Assembly: GCA_021155985.1 (NCBI GenBank)
Contig: JAJNBA010000047.1
Coordinates: 1 to 32,635, forward strand
Direction of reading: 5' to 3'
DNA: 32,635 nucleotides
Source of the DNA: Actinomycetes bacterium
GTDB lineage: Bacteria > Actinomycetota > UBA4738 > HRBIN12
The notes below the pieces were generated by a model, which worked only from the letters and a program-made list of their open reading frames with translations, made no database searches and was not told the origin of the DNA. The translations under genes and the position numbers were made by a program. Shown here piece after piece: positions 24,864 through 31,898 of this stretch; position 1 is the first letter of the stretch; every line of letters begins with the position of its first letter.

Positions 24864-25847
24864 ATGAGTTCGCTGCGGATCTCGTTCGGCTGCACGGTCA
24901 GTGACCGGACCCGACCGCTCCTGGACGGGCGCGCGGCGATCGAGGGATGTGAGCTCGAGCCGATCACCGGCGAACCGGAGGACCTCTTCGCGAGAGCGCT
25001 CCGGGACGAGGAGTTCGACGTCACGGAGCTCTCGCTCAGCAGCTACCTCATCGTCGTCGGAAGGCGATCCAGCCCCTACCTCGCCGTCCCCGCCTTCCCG
25101 TCGCGGGCGTTCCGACACTCCGCTGTCTACGTCAGGACCGACCGCGGCATCGACCGTCCCGAGGACCTCGTAGGCATGGCCGTCGGGGTCCCCGAGTTCC
25201 AGCAGACCGCAGCGTTGTGGGTCCGCGGGATCCTCGCCGATCGTCACGGCGTGCCGCCGACCGCGATCAGGTGGCGGAGCGGCGGGCTCGAGCTGCCTGG
25301 CGGCGAGGAGCGGATCCCCGTCCAGGTCCATGAGGGGATCGACCTCCAACCGATCGACGGGACCTCCACGCTCTCGGCGATGTTGGCCGACGGGCGGCTC
25401 GACGGCCTCGTGTCACCGCGACCGCCGTCGTGCTTCGAGGCCGGAGATCCGCAGGTCAGACGCCTGTGGCGCGATCACCGGGCGGAGGAACGCCGCTTCT
25501 ACCGTGATACCGGGCTGTTCCCGATCATGCACGTGGTCGCGATCCGACGGTCGCTCGCCGACCGGTACCCCTGGCTCGCCGCGAACGTCTTCCGCGGGTT
25601 CGCGGAGGCGAAGCGACTCGCGATCCACGACCTGGAACAGACGAACTTCCTCCGCGTGACCTTGCCCTGGATCGAGCTCGATTCCGTGCGTGCGCTGATG
25701 GGCGACGACTACTGGCCCTACGGGTTGGCGGCGAACCGGCCGGAGCTGGAGTCCGCGATCCGGTGGTCGGTCGAGGAAGGGCTCTCGCCTCGGTCCCTCG
25801 ATCCGACCGAGCTCTTCGCTGCCGAGACGCTGGACCTGGAGAAGTGA
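24864..25847 (+). CDS. 4,5-dihydroxyphthalate decarboxylase-like protein (binding-protein fold, no signal peptide)
   Basis: A 327-aa protein resembling the family annotated as 4,5-dihydroxyphthalate decarboxylase: it opens with RISFGCTVSDRTRPLLDGRA and carries FDVTELSLSSYL. The fold is that of a periplasmic binding protein, yet there is no signal peptide or lipobox, so it acts in the cytoplasm. Whether relatives are true decarboxylases or ligand-binding proteins is often unclear; in this operon, after an FAH and a CMD family gene, ring decarboxylation is a reasonable guess. ATG 24864 has only a weak CGGAGC before it. It is the last gene of the cassette B operon, ending 17 bases from the convergent ABM gene. 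Confidence 0.82.
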   Translation: MSSLRISFGCTVSDRTRPLLDGRAAIEGCELEPITGEPEDLFARALRDEEFDVTELSLSSYLIVVGRRSSPYLAVPAFPSRAFRHSAVYVRTDRGIDRPEDLVGMAVGVPEFQQTAALWVRGILADRHGVPPTAIRWRSGGLELPGGEERIPVQVHEGIDLQPIDGTSTLSAMLADGRLDGLVSPRPPSCFEAGDPQVRRLWRDHRAEERRFYRDTGLFPIMHVVAIRRSLADRYPWLAANVFRGFAEAKRLAIHDLEQTNFLRVTLPWIELDSVRALMGDDYWPYGLAANRPELESAIRWSVEEGLSPRSLDPTELFAAETLDLEK

Positions 25848-25864
25848 GTGTGGCCTGTCGGCGC

Positions 25865-26173
25865 TCAGCCGCCCACGTCGATCGGGTCGAGGACGACCAC
25901 GCCGATCGGCTCCTGCAGGAGGTCGGCGACCTGCCGCCGGTACTCGATGTAGTGCTCAGTCGCTCGATGCGCCTCGAGCGCTTGTTGGCTCCGGTAGCGC
26001 TCGAACAGATGGAGCACGCCACCGGCATCGCGCTCCTCGTAGAGGTCGTATCGCTCGCATCCCGGCTCTACCCTCGTCCGTTCCACCATCCATGCGAGCA
26101 GCGAGCGGAGGTCGCCCGCTCGCCCCTCCCGAGGATGGAACGAAGCGAAGACGGAAACCGCGTTGTCGGCCAT
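25865..26173 (-). CDS. Antibiotic biosynthesis monooxygenase (ABM) domain protein
   Basis: A 102-aa ferredoxin-like ABM protein. VSVFASFHPREGRAGDLRSLL starts the first strand and helix, and GCERYDLYEERDAGGVLHLFERY is the conserved central strand pair with the family's E-x-Y segment. Members include quinone or aromatic-ring monooxygenases (YgiN type) and heme-degrading enzymes; a cofactor-free oxygenase of a phenolic intermediate would fit here. ATG 26173 follows GAGGTG. It is transcribed alone, divergent from the D-2-hydroxyacid dehydrogenase. Confidence 0.85.
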   Translation of the reverse strand: MADNAVSVFASFHPREGRAGDLRSLLAWMVERTRVEPGCERYDLYEERDAGGVLHLFERYRSQQALEAHRATEHYIEYRRQVADLLQEPIGVVVLDPIDVGG

Positions 26174-26281
26174 GGTCACCTCGCAACGGACTCGAGCGAT
26201 CCTCGATTCGGTGCGGTGGCGGCCCGCCCCGAAGACGCGCCCGTAGTGTATCGGCCGTCCGTCGAGAGGAGCTGGTGAACC

Positions 26282-27214
26282 ATCGCACGGATCCTCGTCG
26301 TTGATCCCCTCCTGATCAGCGAGGGTTTCCGGATCGGTGCCGGCTGGGCCGGCCCGGAGCACGAGGTGCTGATCCCCGAGGCGTTCGATATCGAGCATCT
26401 GCGTTCACTGCTCCCGGAGGCTGCAGCCCTCCTCACGGCCCACGCTCCCGTGACGGAGGAGATGATCGAACTGGCTCCGGCACTCCGGCTCGTGGCGAAG
26501 CCGGGCGCCGGCGTGGACAACATCGATGTCGCCGCAGCCGCCCGGCGCGGCGTGACGGTCACGAACGTCCCCGGTGCGCGGGGCCGGGCGGTTGCCGAGC
26601 ACGCCCTGTTCCTCCTGCTCCACCTCGCGCGTCGGGGCTGGCTGCACGACGATCCCGTGTGGCGGGACACGCTGGCCACCCAACTCGGCGGGAAGATCCT
26701 CGGGATCGTGGGGCTCGGCGAGATCGGCGCTCTCGTCGCTCGCTTCGGCCAAGGCCTCGGGATGCAGGTCCTCGCCAACACACGGACTCCCGATCCCGAC
26801 CGCGCCCCGGGTGTCCCGGTGCGGTTCGTGGATCTCGACACGCTTCTGCGCGAGGCCGACGCCGTCATCCTCTGCGCCCCGCTGACCGATGCCACGCGCA
26901 ACATGATCGATCGGAGGGCACTCAGGATGATGAAGGAGGACGCGTGCCTGATCAACGTGGCTCGCGGCCCGATCGTATCGACGGAGGACCTCCTCGAGGT
27001 GATGCGCGCCGGCCACCTCGCCGGTGCGGGGCTGGACGTGACCGACCCGGAGCCGCTCCCGGAGGACCACGGGCTCCGTTCCCTGCCCCATGTCCTGATC
27101 TCTCCGCATAACGCCGGACGGACGATCGAGTCTCAGACCGAAGCGCTGGCGCGGATGCGGGAGAACGTGCGACTCGTTCTCTCCGGGTCTCCGCCGATCG
27201 ACCCGGTGGGCTGA
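26282..27214 (+). CDS. D-2-hydroxyacid dehydrogenase (PGDH/GhrB-like), start region disturbed
   Basis: NAD-dependent reductase/dehydrogenase of 2-hydroxy or 2-oxo acids, about 310 aa. Catalytic Arg (NVARG), Glu (DPEPLPE) and His (SPHNAGR) and the Rossmann loop GIVGLGEIG are intact. Coding sequence clearly begins with ARILVVDPLLISEG from about 26285, but the frame has a TGA at 26276 and no ATG, GTG or TTG before GTG 26366, which would cut off the first strand. GTG 26275, behind GAGAGGAG, is one frame off; removing one A from the AA at 26278-26279 would give GTG-ACC-ATC-GCA-CGG in frame. So either a one-base insertion (error or mutation) or an unusual ATC start at 26282. The downstream domain looks functional. 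Confidence 0.85.
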   Translation: MARILVVDPLLISEGFRIGAGWAGPEHEVLIPEAFDIEHLRSLLPEAAALLTAHAPVTEEMIELAPALRLVAKPGAGVDNIDVAAAARRGVTVTNVPGARGRAVAEHALFLLLHLARRGWLHDDPVWRDTLATQLGGKILGIVGLGEIGALVARFGQGLGMQVLANTRTPDPDRAPGVPVRFVDLDTLLREADAVILCAPLTDATRNMIDRRALRMMKEDACLINVARGPIVSTEDLLEVMRAGHLAGAGLDVTDPEPLPEDHGLRSLPHVLISPHNAGRTIESQTEALARMRENVRLVLSGSPPIDPVG

Positions 27215-27249
27215 TCTCGGGGTCGGATCGGCCGTCGCCCTTCCAGTCG

Positions 27250-28266
27250 TTACGGGGAGCGGTCCAGACCCAGGAGTCGCGCAGCGTTCCCCCCCGAGAT
27301 CATCGCGCGCTCTGCATCTCCGAGTCCCTCGACCCGGTCGAGCAAGCCCAAGGGGTCGTCCTCTCCCATATCGAACGGATAGTCGGTGCCCAGCAGGACG
27401 TGATCGGCACCCCATCGCTGCACGAGCGTCGACAGCATGACGGAGTCGAACACCATGGTGTCGAAATACATCTGGGCGAGGTAGGTGCTCGGAGGCCGGC
27501 TGATGTGTTCGCGACAATCGTCGCGCGATGCGTACGCGTGATCGAAGCGCGCCGGGTAGAACGGCAGGTACCCGCCGCCGTGCATCACACAGACTTTCAG
27601 CGTGGGGAACCGTTCCAGAACGCCGCCGAAGATCATCCGCGCGATGAACACCGTCGAATCCATCGGCATCCCGAGGGTGTTGATCAGGTAGTAGTCCGTC
27701 AGGCGCTGCCCCTGCGTGAAGCCGTTCGGGTGGACGACGAGGAGGAGATCGTGCTCCACGACCTTCTCGAAGAACGGCACGAAACGCGGATCGTCGAAGT
27801 CGTCGCCGTTGACGTTGGTGCAGATCTCCAGCCCGCCGAACCGGAGGTCGCGGACGACCCGATCGAGCTCACCGAGGGCAAGGTCGACGTCCTGGAGAGG
27901 AAGCGTGCCGAGGCCCACGAAGCGATCCGGATGGCTCTCGACGATCTCGTACAGCCGGTCGTTCACCATCCCCGCGAGCTTCTCCCCGATCTGTGGCTCG
28001 GGCCAGTAGAAGTACTGGGGTGGCACCACGGAGATCGCCTGCACGTCGACCCCCATGCGATCCATGTCACGCAACCGCTGCTCCGGTTGGGTGAGCTGGG
28101 GCACGATCTCGGCGAAGTGCGTGCGGTTGTACGCCTCGCTGGCGGGTCCGGAGAAGCCGATGAACGGGTCCTTGTCCGGAGTGAACAGCGGGGCTGCGAT
28201 CTCTTCGGCTTCAGGGGTCATCACGTGCGCGTGGATGTCGATCACCGCGCCGTTGCCGTTCGTCAT
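27250..28266 (-). CDS. Amidohydrolase-2 (ACMSD/gamma-resorcylate decarboxylase-type) metalloenzyme
   Basis: A 338-aa TIM-barrel enzyme of the ACMSD-related family, which decarboxylates aromatic or muconate acids or hydrolyses lactones. Metal ligands His12 and His14 (DIHAH), His179 (VVHPNGF) and Asp295 (GTDYPFD) are in place, with a further His at MHGGGY (229). ATG 28266 is preferred: GGAGGA lies just upstream, and the open frame further up crosses the promoter. Its leader contains TATAAT and a copy of the AT-rich motif. It lies downstream of the flavin monooxygenase on the same strand but with its own promoter. Confidence 0.9.
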   Translation of the reverse strand: MTNGNGAVIDIHAHVMTPEAEEIAAPLFTPDKDPFIGFSGPASEAYNRTHFAEIVPQLTQPEQRLRDMDRMGVDVQAISVVPPQYFYWPEPQIGEKLAGMVNDRLYEIVESHPDRFVGLGTLPLQDVDLALGELDRVVRDLRFGGLEICTNVNGDDFDDPRFVPFFEKVVEHDLLLVVHPNGFTQGQRLTDYYLINTLGMPMDSTVFIARMIFGGVLERFPTLKVCVMHGGGYLPFYPARFDHAYASRDDCREHISRPPSTYLAQMYFDTMVFDSVMLSTLVQRWGADHVLLGTDYPFDMGEDDPLGLLDRVEGLGDAERAMISGGNAARLLGLDRSP

Positions 28267-28323
28267 CCCATCCTCCGTCGTGACCGACGTCGTCCGAGGG
28301 ATGGGACGCCGTCGCAGGTCAGA

Positions 28324-28336
28324 CATTATATACAAC
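28324..28336. promoter_or_regulatory. AT-rich motif with -10 element before the amidohydrolase
   Basis: CATTATATACAAC shares its first nine bases with the two binding-protein copies. The minus strand reads a perfect TATAAT at 28325-28330, giving a leader of about 50 bases to the ATG at 28266. A similar site (11 of 13) lies at 29954-29966. Confidence 0.5.
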
Positions 28337-28353
28337 TCCGCGTGGAGGGCCGT

Positions 28354-29541
28354 CTAGTGCGCGGCGTAATTCCCGTCCTTCGGTCGGTAGAGGCCGAACG
28401 CCACGTCCGGGTCGCCGGGACGGAAGGTGCCGGTGACCTGCGCGCGCTCCCCCACCTCCCTCGTCCGAGCCGTGGTGGCGCGACCCAGCGCGAGCTGCGC
28501 GGGCTCCCACGCCGCGAGCGCCGCCGGCACGTCGTCGCCGGCCGCGTCGATCGCCTCCGCGAGGGAGCGCGCATCCGCGGCCGCCTTCGCCGTGCCGGCG
28601 GCGATGTGCGGCCGGAGCGCGAACGCCGCATCGCCGACGAGGCAGACCCTCCCGCGCACCATCGCGGGGACCTCGAGATCCACGATCACCTGGACGAAGG
28701 GCTCCCGGGTCGCGCGGATCAGATCCGTGAATGCCGGCGGCAGCTCCGCCGCCGATCCGCGGAGCTCGTCGACGTGTGCGTCGCGTACGCCTCCCGCCGG
28801 CAGGGACAGATCGTGGCGCACGCCGGAGCGGTCGGTGAGCAGCGACGCCAGCTCGCCACCGTCCGGCACGTTCCGGTACCAGACCCAATTCATCGATGCG
28901 CCGTCGGGCGCGGGGATCTCGTAGGACAGCACGTGCGTGCGGTCGCCGACGTGGTAGGTGAGCAGGTCGCGCAGCTCCTCGCGCGCCCGGGTGGGCAGCT
29001 CGCGTTCGGGGAGCGTCCCTCGCCACCCGACGTACCCGGCATAGGCGGGACGCAGGTCGGGGAACAGCAACCCGCGCACGGTCGACCGGATGCCGTCCGC
29101 TCCCACGAGCAGGTCGAAGGACCGGTCGCCCCCGTCGGCGAAGAGGGCGCGGATCTCGGCGGGGCCGTCCGCGACGTCCACGAGATCCTTCCCCAGGTGA
29201 TAGCGCGACGGGTCGAAGAAGTCGACGAGCGCCGCATAGAGGGTCGCGTAGGACGTGAATCGATAGGCGATCGGTTCCTCGAGGAGCACCTCCCCCGTCG
29301 CGGTGAGGTATCGAAGCGTCCGCGCCGAGGAGCTCACCCGGCCGAGGTCGAGCAATCCGTGATCCTCGAAGTAGCGAGTCGTGACGGGGTGGAGTACGAT
29401 CCCCGCCCCTCGCCCCTCCAGCGGCACGGGGGAACGTTCGAAGATGTCCACCTCGCACCCGACGTCGCGCAGCTGCAGCCCCGTGATCAACCCGCCGAGC
29501 GAGCCCCCGATGACGGCGACGCGCGGCCTGCCGGGGGGCAC
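28354..29541 (-). CDS. FAD-dependent aromatic monooxygenase, 2,6-dihydroxypyridine 3-hydroxylase-like
   Basis: A 395-aa single-component flavoprotein hydroxylase. The FAD dinucleotide fold GGSLGG (12-17), the middle GADGIRSTVRG (DG motif) and the C-terminal VGDAAFALRPHIAAGTAKAA (GD motif) are intact. The RPH-x-AAG-x-AKA wording, a YAGYVxWRG segment and a C-terminal FRPGDPDVAFGL closely recall 2,6-dihydroxypyridine 3-monooxygenase of nicotine-degrading Arthrobacter, recalled from memory rather than aligned. A hydroxylated N-heterocycle or phenol is a likely substrate. The start is GTG 29541, five bases after the cupin stop, with a weak ribosome-binding site. Confidence 0.9.
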   Translation of the reverse strand: MPPGRPRVAVIGGSLGGLITGLQLRDVGCEVDIFERSPVPLEGRGAGIVLHPVTTRYFEDHGLLDLGRVSSSARTLRYLTATGEVLLEEPIAYRFTSYATLYAALVDFFDPSRYHLGKDLVDVADGPAEIRALFADGGDRSFDLLVGADGIRSTVRGLLFPDLRPAYAGYVGWRGTLPERELPTRAREELRDLLTYHVGDRTHVLSYEIPAPDGASMNWVWYRNVPDGGELASLLTDRSGVRHDLSLPAGGVRDAHVDELRGSAAELPPAFTDLIRATREPFVQVIVDLEVPAMVRGRVCLVGDAAFALRPHIAAGTAKAAADARSLAEAIDAAGDDVPAALAAWEPAQLALGRATTARTREVGERAQVTGTFRPGDPDVAFGLYRPKDGNYAAH

Positions 29542-29546
29542 GGCCG

Positions 29547-29927
29547 TCAGTGCTTCAGCTCGACGGTGACGAAGCGGAGCGTTGTGTCGCCCACGTTCTC
29601 GAGATCGTGCACGAGCGGTTCATCTGGCGAATGCGTGAGGTACTTCGTCTCGCCCAGGCCGTAGTCGCGTACGACGAACGATCCGTCCGCGAAGCGCTGG
29701 AGCCCGCGACCGGGCTCGACGACGGTCCAGAAGTAGGTGGCGTCGTGCACGTGGAACGGCCCACGCTCGCCCGGCCCCAGGCGCACCTCGAAGATCCGGA
29801 CGTGGTCGTTCTCGAACCAGAGAGCCGTTCCGAGCTGGCGATTCTTCCCCGCCTCGGCCAGCTCCTGCGCGAAATCGTCGAGGGAGAAGGTCCCTCGCTC
29901 CTCACCGATCGCCGTGCCGCCGTCCAT
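29547..29927 (-). CDS. Cupin-domain protein
   Basis: A 126-aa cupin. Metal-type residues are His-x-His in GPFHVHDATYFW and a late His in LVHDLEN; the Glu of motif 1 is not obvious, so metal binding may differ from the tandem cupins at 15231 and 15629, to which it is only distantly related. It is the first gene of the operon with the flavin monooxygenase and may process the hydroxylated product or stabilise it. ATG 29927 is preceded by a G-rich stretch; an ATG at 29940 is out of frame. Confidence 0.82.
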   Translation of the reverse strand: MDGGTAIGEERGTFSLDDFAQELAEAGKNRQLGTALWFENDHVRIFEVRLGPGERGPFHVHDATYFWTVVEPGRGLQRFADGSFVVRDYGLGETKYLTHSPDEPLVHDLENVGDTTLRFVTVELKH

Positions 29928-29953
29928 CCCAAGCCCCCATCAGCGTACTCGTA

Positions 29954-29966
29954 CATAAAATACAAC
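29954..29966. promoter_or_regulatory. AT-rich motif in the divergent cupin / cyclic amidohydrolase promoter
   Basis: CATAAAATACAAC differs from the site at 28324 at two of 13 positions. Rightward it contains TAAAAT (29956-29961), a good -10 for the cyclic amidohydrolase; leftward TATTTT could serve the cupin operon. It lies in the 96-base divergent region. Confidence 0.5.
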
Positions 29967-30023
29967 CTTGCCGGAGAGCGCTGGACACGCGACTGCACCG
30001 GTTCTGCGACCGAAGGAGGAGGC

Positions 30024-31385
30024 GTGCGGGCAGATCTCGCGATCGTGGGTGGGACCATCGTGTCGGGCGAGGGGTCGCGGCGCGCCGATCTGGTCGTCCG
30101 TGACGGGCATGTCGCGGATGTGGCCGTCCCTGGCGGCGACGTCGAGGGAGCGACCGTGATCGATGCCGGTGGTCTGCTCGTGATGCCCGGGATGGTCGAC
30201 ACCCACGTGCACCTCATGGACCCGGGACCGACCGAGCGCGAGGACTTCCCCACCGGGACCGCCGCGGCCGCGGCGCGTGGCGTGACGACGATCATCGAGC
30301 ACACCCACGCGCATCCCGTCCGCGATCCGAACGAGCTCGCCGACAAGCGCGCGGCCCTGCGCGGCAGGTCGAACATCTCGTTCGGGCTCGCGGCGCACGT
30401 GTGGCCCGACCGGATCGAGACCCTCCGGGACACGTGGCGTGCTGGGGTGTCATTCTTCAAAGTCTTCACGTGCGCGACGCACGGCGTGCCGGCAGTGGAA
30501 GGCGATGATCTGCGACGGACCGTCCGCGCGGTCGCGGAGTTCGGGGGCACGTGTCTGGTCCACGCGGAGGATGAGACGCGGACCGCGGATGCCGAGCGGG
30601 CGTTGCGCGAGCAGGAGCGCGTGGATCCGGGCATCCTCTCCGAGTGGCGTTCCCGCGACGCCGAGCTCGTGGCCGTGGGGGCCATCGCCGAGCTGGCGGT
30701 GGAGACCGGCGCGCGGCTCACGATCGCGCACGTCTCCTGCCCCGAGGTCGCGGAGGTGATCGTGGGCGCGCGCGGCCGGGGCGCGGACCTCGCGGCAGAG
30801 GCCTGCCCCCAGTATCTGCTCCTCATGGAGGATGAGGTCGAGGAGCATGGCCCGCTCAGGAAGTTCACACCGCCCGCACGGAACCGCTCACGTGTGGAGA
30901 TGGACACGATGTGGGACCTCCTGCGGGACGGGACGCTCACGCACGTGGCGACCGACCACGCGCCGTCGACGCTGGGACAGAAGCGCGCAGGGGACTTCTG
31001 GGATGCCCCGTTCGGCCTGCCCGGTCTCGACACGACGACGCGGCTGCTGTTGGATGCTGCCGCGACCGGCCGGCTCACGTGGTCCGAAGTCGTCGAGCGC
31101 TATTCGGAGGACCCCGCCAAGCGGTACGGCCTGTGGCCGGCGAAGGGATCTCTCCATGTAGGAGCCGCCGCGGACGTCGCGCTCGTCGATCCGTCCGCGA
31201 CGGTGCGTATCCGAGACGAGGACGTGATCTCCAAGGCTGGCTGGACTCCCTACGCCGGTCGCACGACGACCGGCGACGTCGTCCGCGTGTTCCTCGGCGG
31301 CGAGGAGATCGCAGCCGACGGCGTCCCACGCGATGAGCGCACCGGGACGTTCATCCCCGGACCCGGCACAGCGCGCGAACGATGA
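30024..31385 (+). CDS. Cyclic amidohydrolase (allantoinase/hydantoinase/dihydroorotase family)
   Basis: A 453-aa TIM-barrel enzyme opening cyclic amide rings. All ligands of the binuclear metal site are visible: His61 and His63 (DTHVHLMDPG), the lysine to be carboxylated Lys146 (FFKVFTC), His180 (LVHAED), His236 (IAHVSCP) and Asp311 (ATDHAPS). TEREDFPTGTAAAAARGVTTI after the HxH is closest to allantoinases. Substrate could be allantoin, a hydantoin, dihydropyrimidine or another cyclic imide from heterocycle breakdown. GTG 30024 follows GAAGGAGGAG; the open frame further upstream crosses the operator. It is divergent from the cupin/monooxygenase operon and convergent with the RidA gene. Confidence 0.93.
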   Translation: MRADLAIVGGTIVSGEGSRRADLVVRDGHVADVAVPGGDVEGATVIDAGGLLVMPGMVDTHVHLMDPGPTEREDFPTGTAAAAARGVTTIIEHTHAHPVRDPNELADKRAALRGRSNISFGLAAHVWPDRIETLRDTWRAGVSFFKVFTCATHGVPAVEGDDLRRTVRAVAEFGGTCLVHAEDETRTADAERALREQERVDPGILSEWRSRDAELVAVGAIAELAVETGARLTIAHVSCPEVAEVIVGARGRGADLAAEACPQYLLLMEDEVEEHGPLRKFTPPARNRSRVEMDTMWDLLRDGTLTHVATDHAPSTLGQKRAGDFWDAPFGLPGLDTTTRLLLDAAATGRLTWSEVVERYSEDPAKRYGLWPAKGSLHVGAAADVALVDPSATVRIRDEDVISKAGWTPYAGRTTTGDVVRVFLGGEEIAADGVPRDERTGTFIPGPGTARER

Positions 31386-31419
31386 GGGACTCCGGTGATC
31401 GTCGCCATGAGCGTCATGA

Positions 31420-31809
31420 TCAGCTCGTCGGCCGGGCGGCGATGAAGTCGACCTCGATCAGCCAGTCGGGGTGGGCGAGGCCGGCGACGAACTGCAGTGT
31501 CGACGCCGGGCGGTGCCCGTCGAGGTACTCCTCTCGTACCGCTCGAGCGGTGGGAAGGTCCTCCCGCCGCACGAGGAGCATCGTGAGCTGCGCGATGTCC
31601 GAGATCTTCATGCCGGCGCCGGCGAGCACCCCGTCGATGTTGCGCCAGAGCAGTCGCGACTGCTCCTCGATGTCCGCCCCGATCCGTCCGTCGGTGTCGA
31701 CGCCGGTCTGCCCGGCGCCGAAGACGAGCCGCATCGGGGACTCGACCTCCATCCCGTGGGAATAGCTTCCGAACGGACCGGGAACGCCGGCCGGGTTGAA
31801 CGCGCGCAT
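31420..31809 (-). CDS. RidA/YjgF/UK114 family protein
   Basis: A 129-aa trimeric-type protein that deaminates reactive enamine/imine intermediates. The conserved Arg (HRPASTLQFV) and Glu (LIEVDFIA) of active members are present, and YSHGMEV matches the N-terminal ligand loop. Related stand-alone copies are frequent in N-heterocycle and pyrimidine (Rut-type) breakdown clusters, which suits the neighbouring cyclic amidohydrolase. ATG 31809 follows GGAAGGAG at ten bases; GTG 31842 in frame is less likely. Confidence 0.9.
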   Translation of the reverse strand: MRAFNPAGVPGPFGSYSHGMEVESPMRLVFGAGQTGVDTDGRIGADIEEQSRLLWRNIDGVLAGAGMKISDIAQLTMLLVRREDLPTARAVREEYLDGHRPASTLQFVAGLAHPDWLIEVDFIAARPTS

Positions 31810-31898
31810 CGGTGGTGGCTCCTTCCGTCGGGGGGCAGGCACCTTATCGGCCGGCGCCGCGTTCGCGCCGCCCGCGGATCCGCCCCTACCATGCGCAC

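Noticed and set aside
26247-26253. TACACT as a -10 for the ABM gene
   Set aside because: No matching -35 at suitable spacing and no recurrence of the shared motif; too weak to list as a promoter.
27400-29664. Long plus-strand open frame (over 750 codons)
   Set aside because: It runs antisense to the well-supported amidohydrolase, flavin monooxygenase and cupin genes and shows no recognisable domain.
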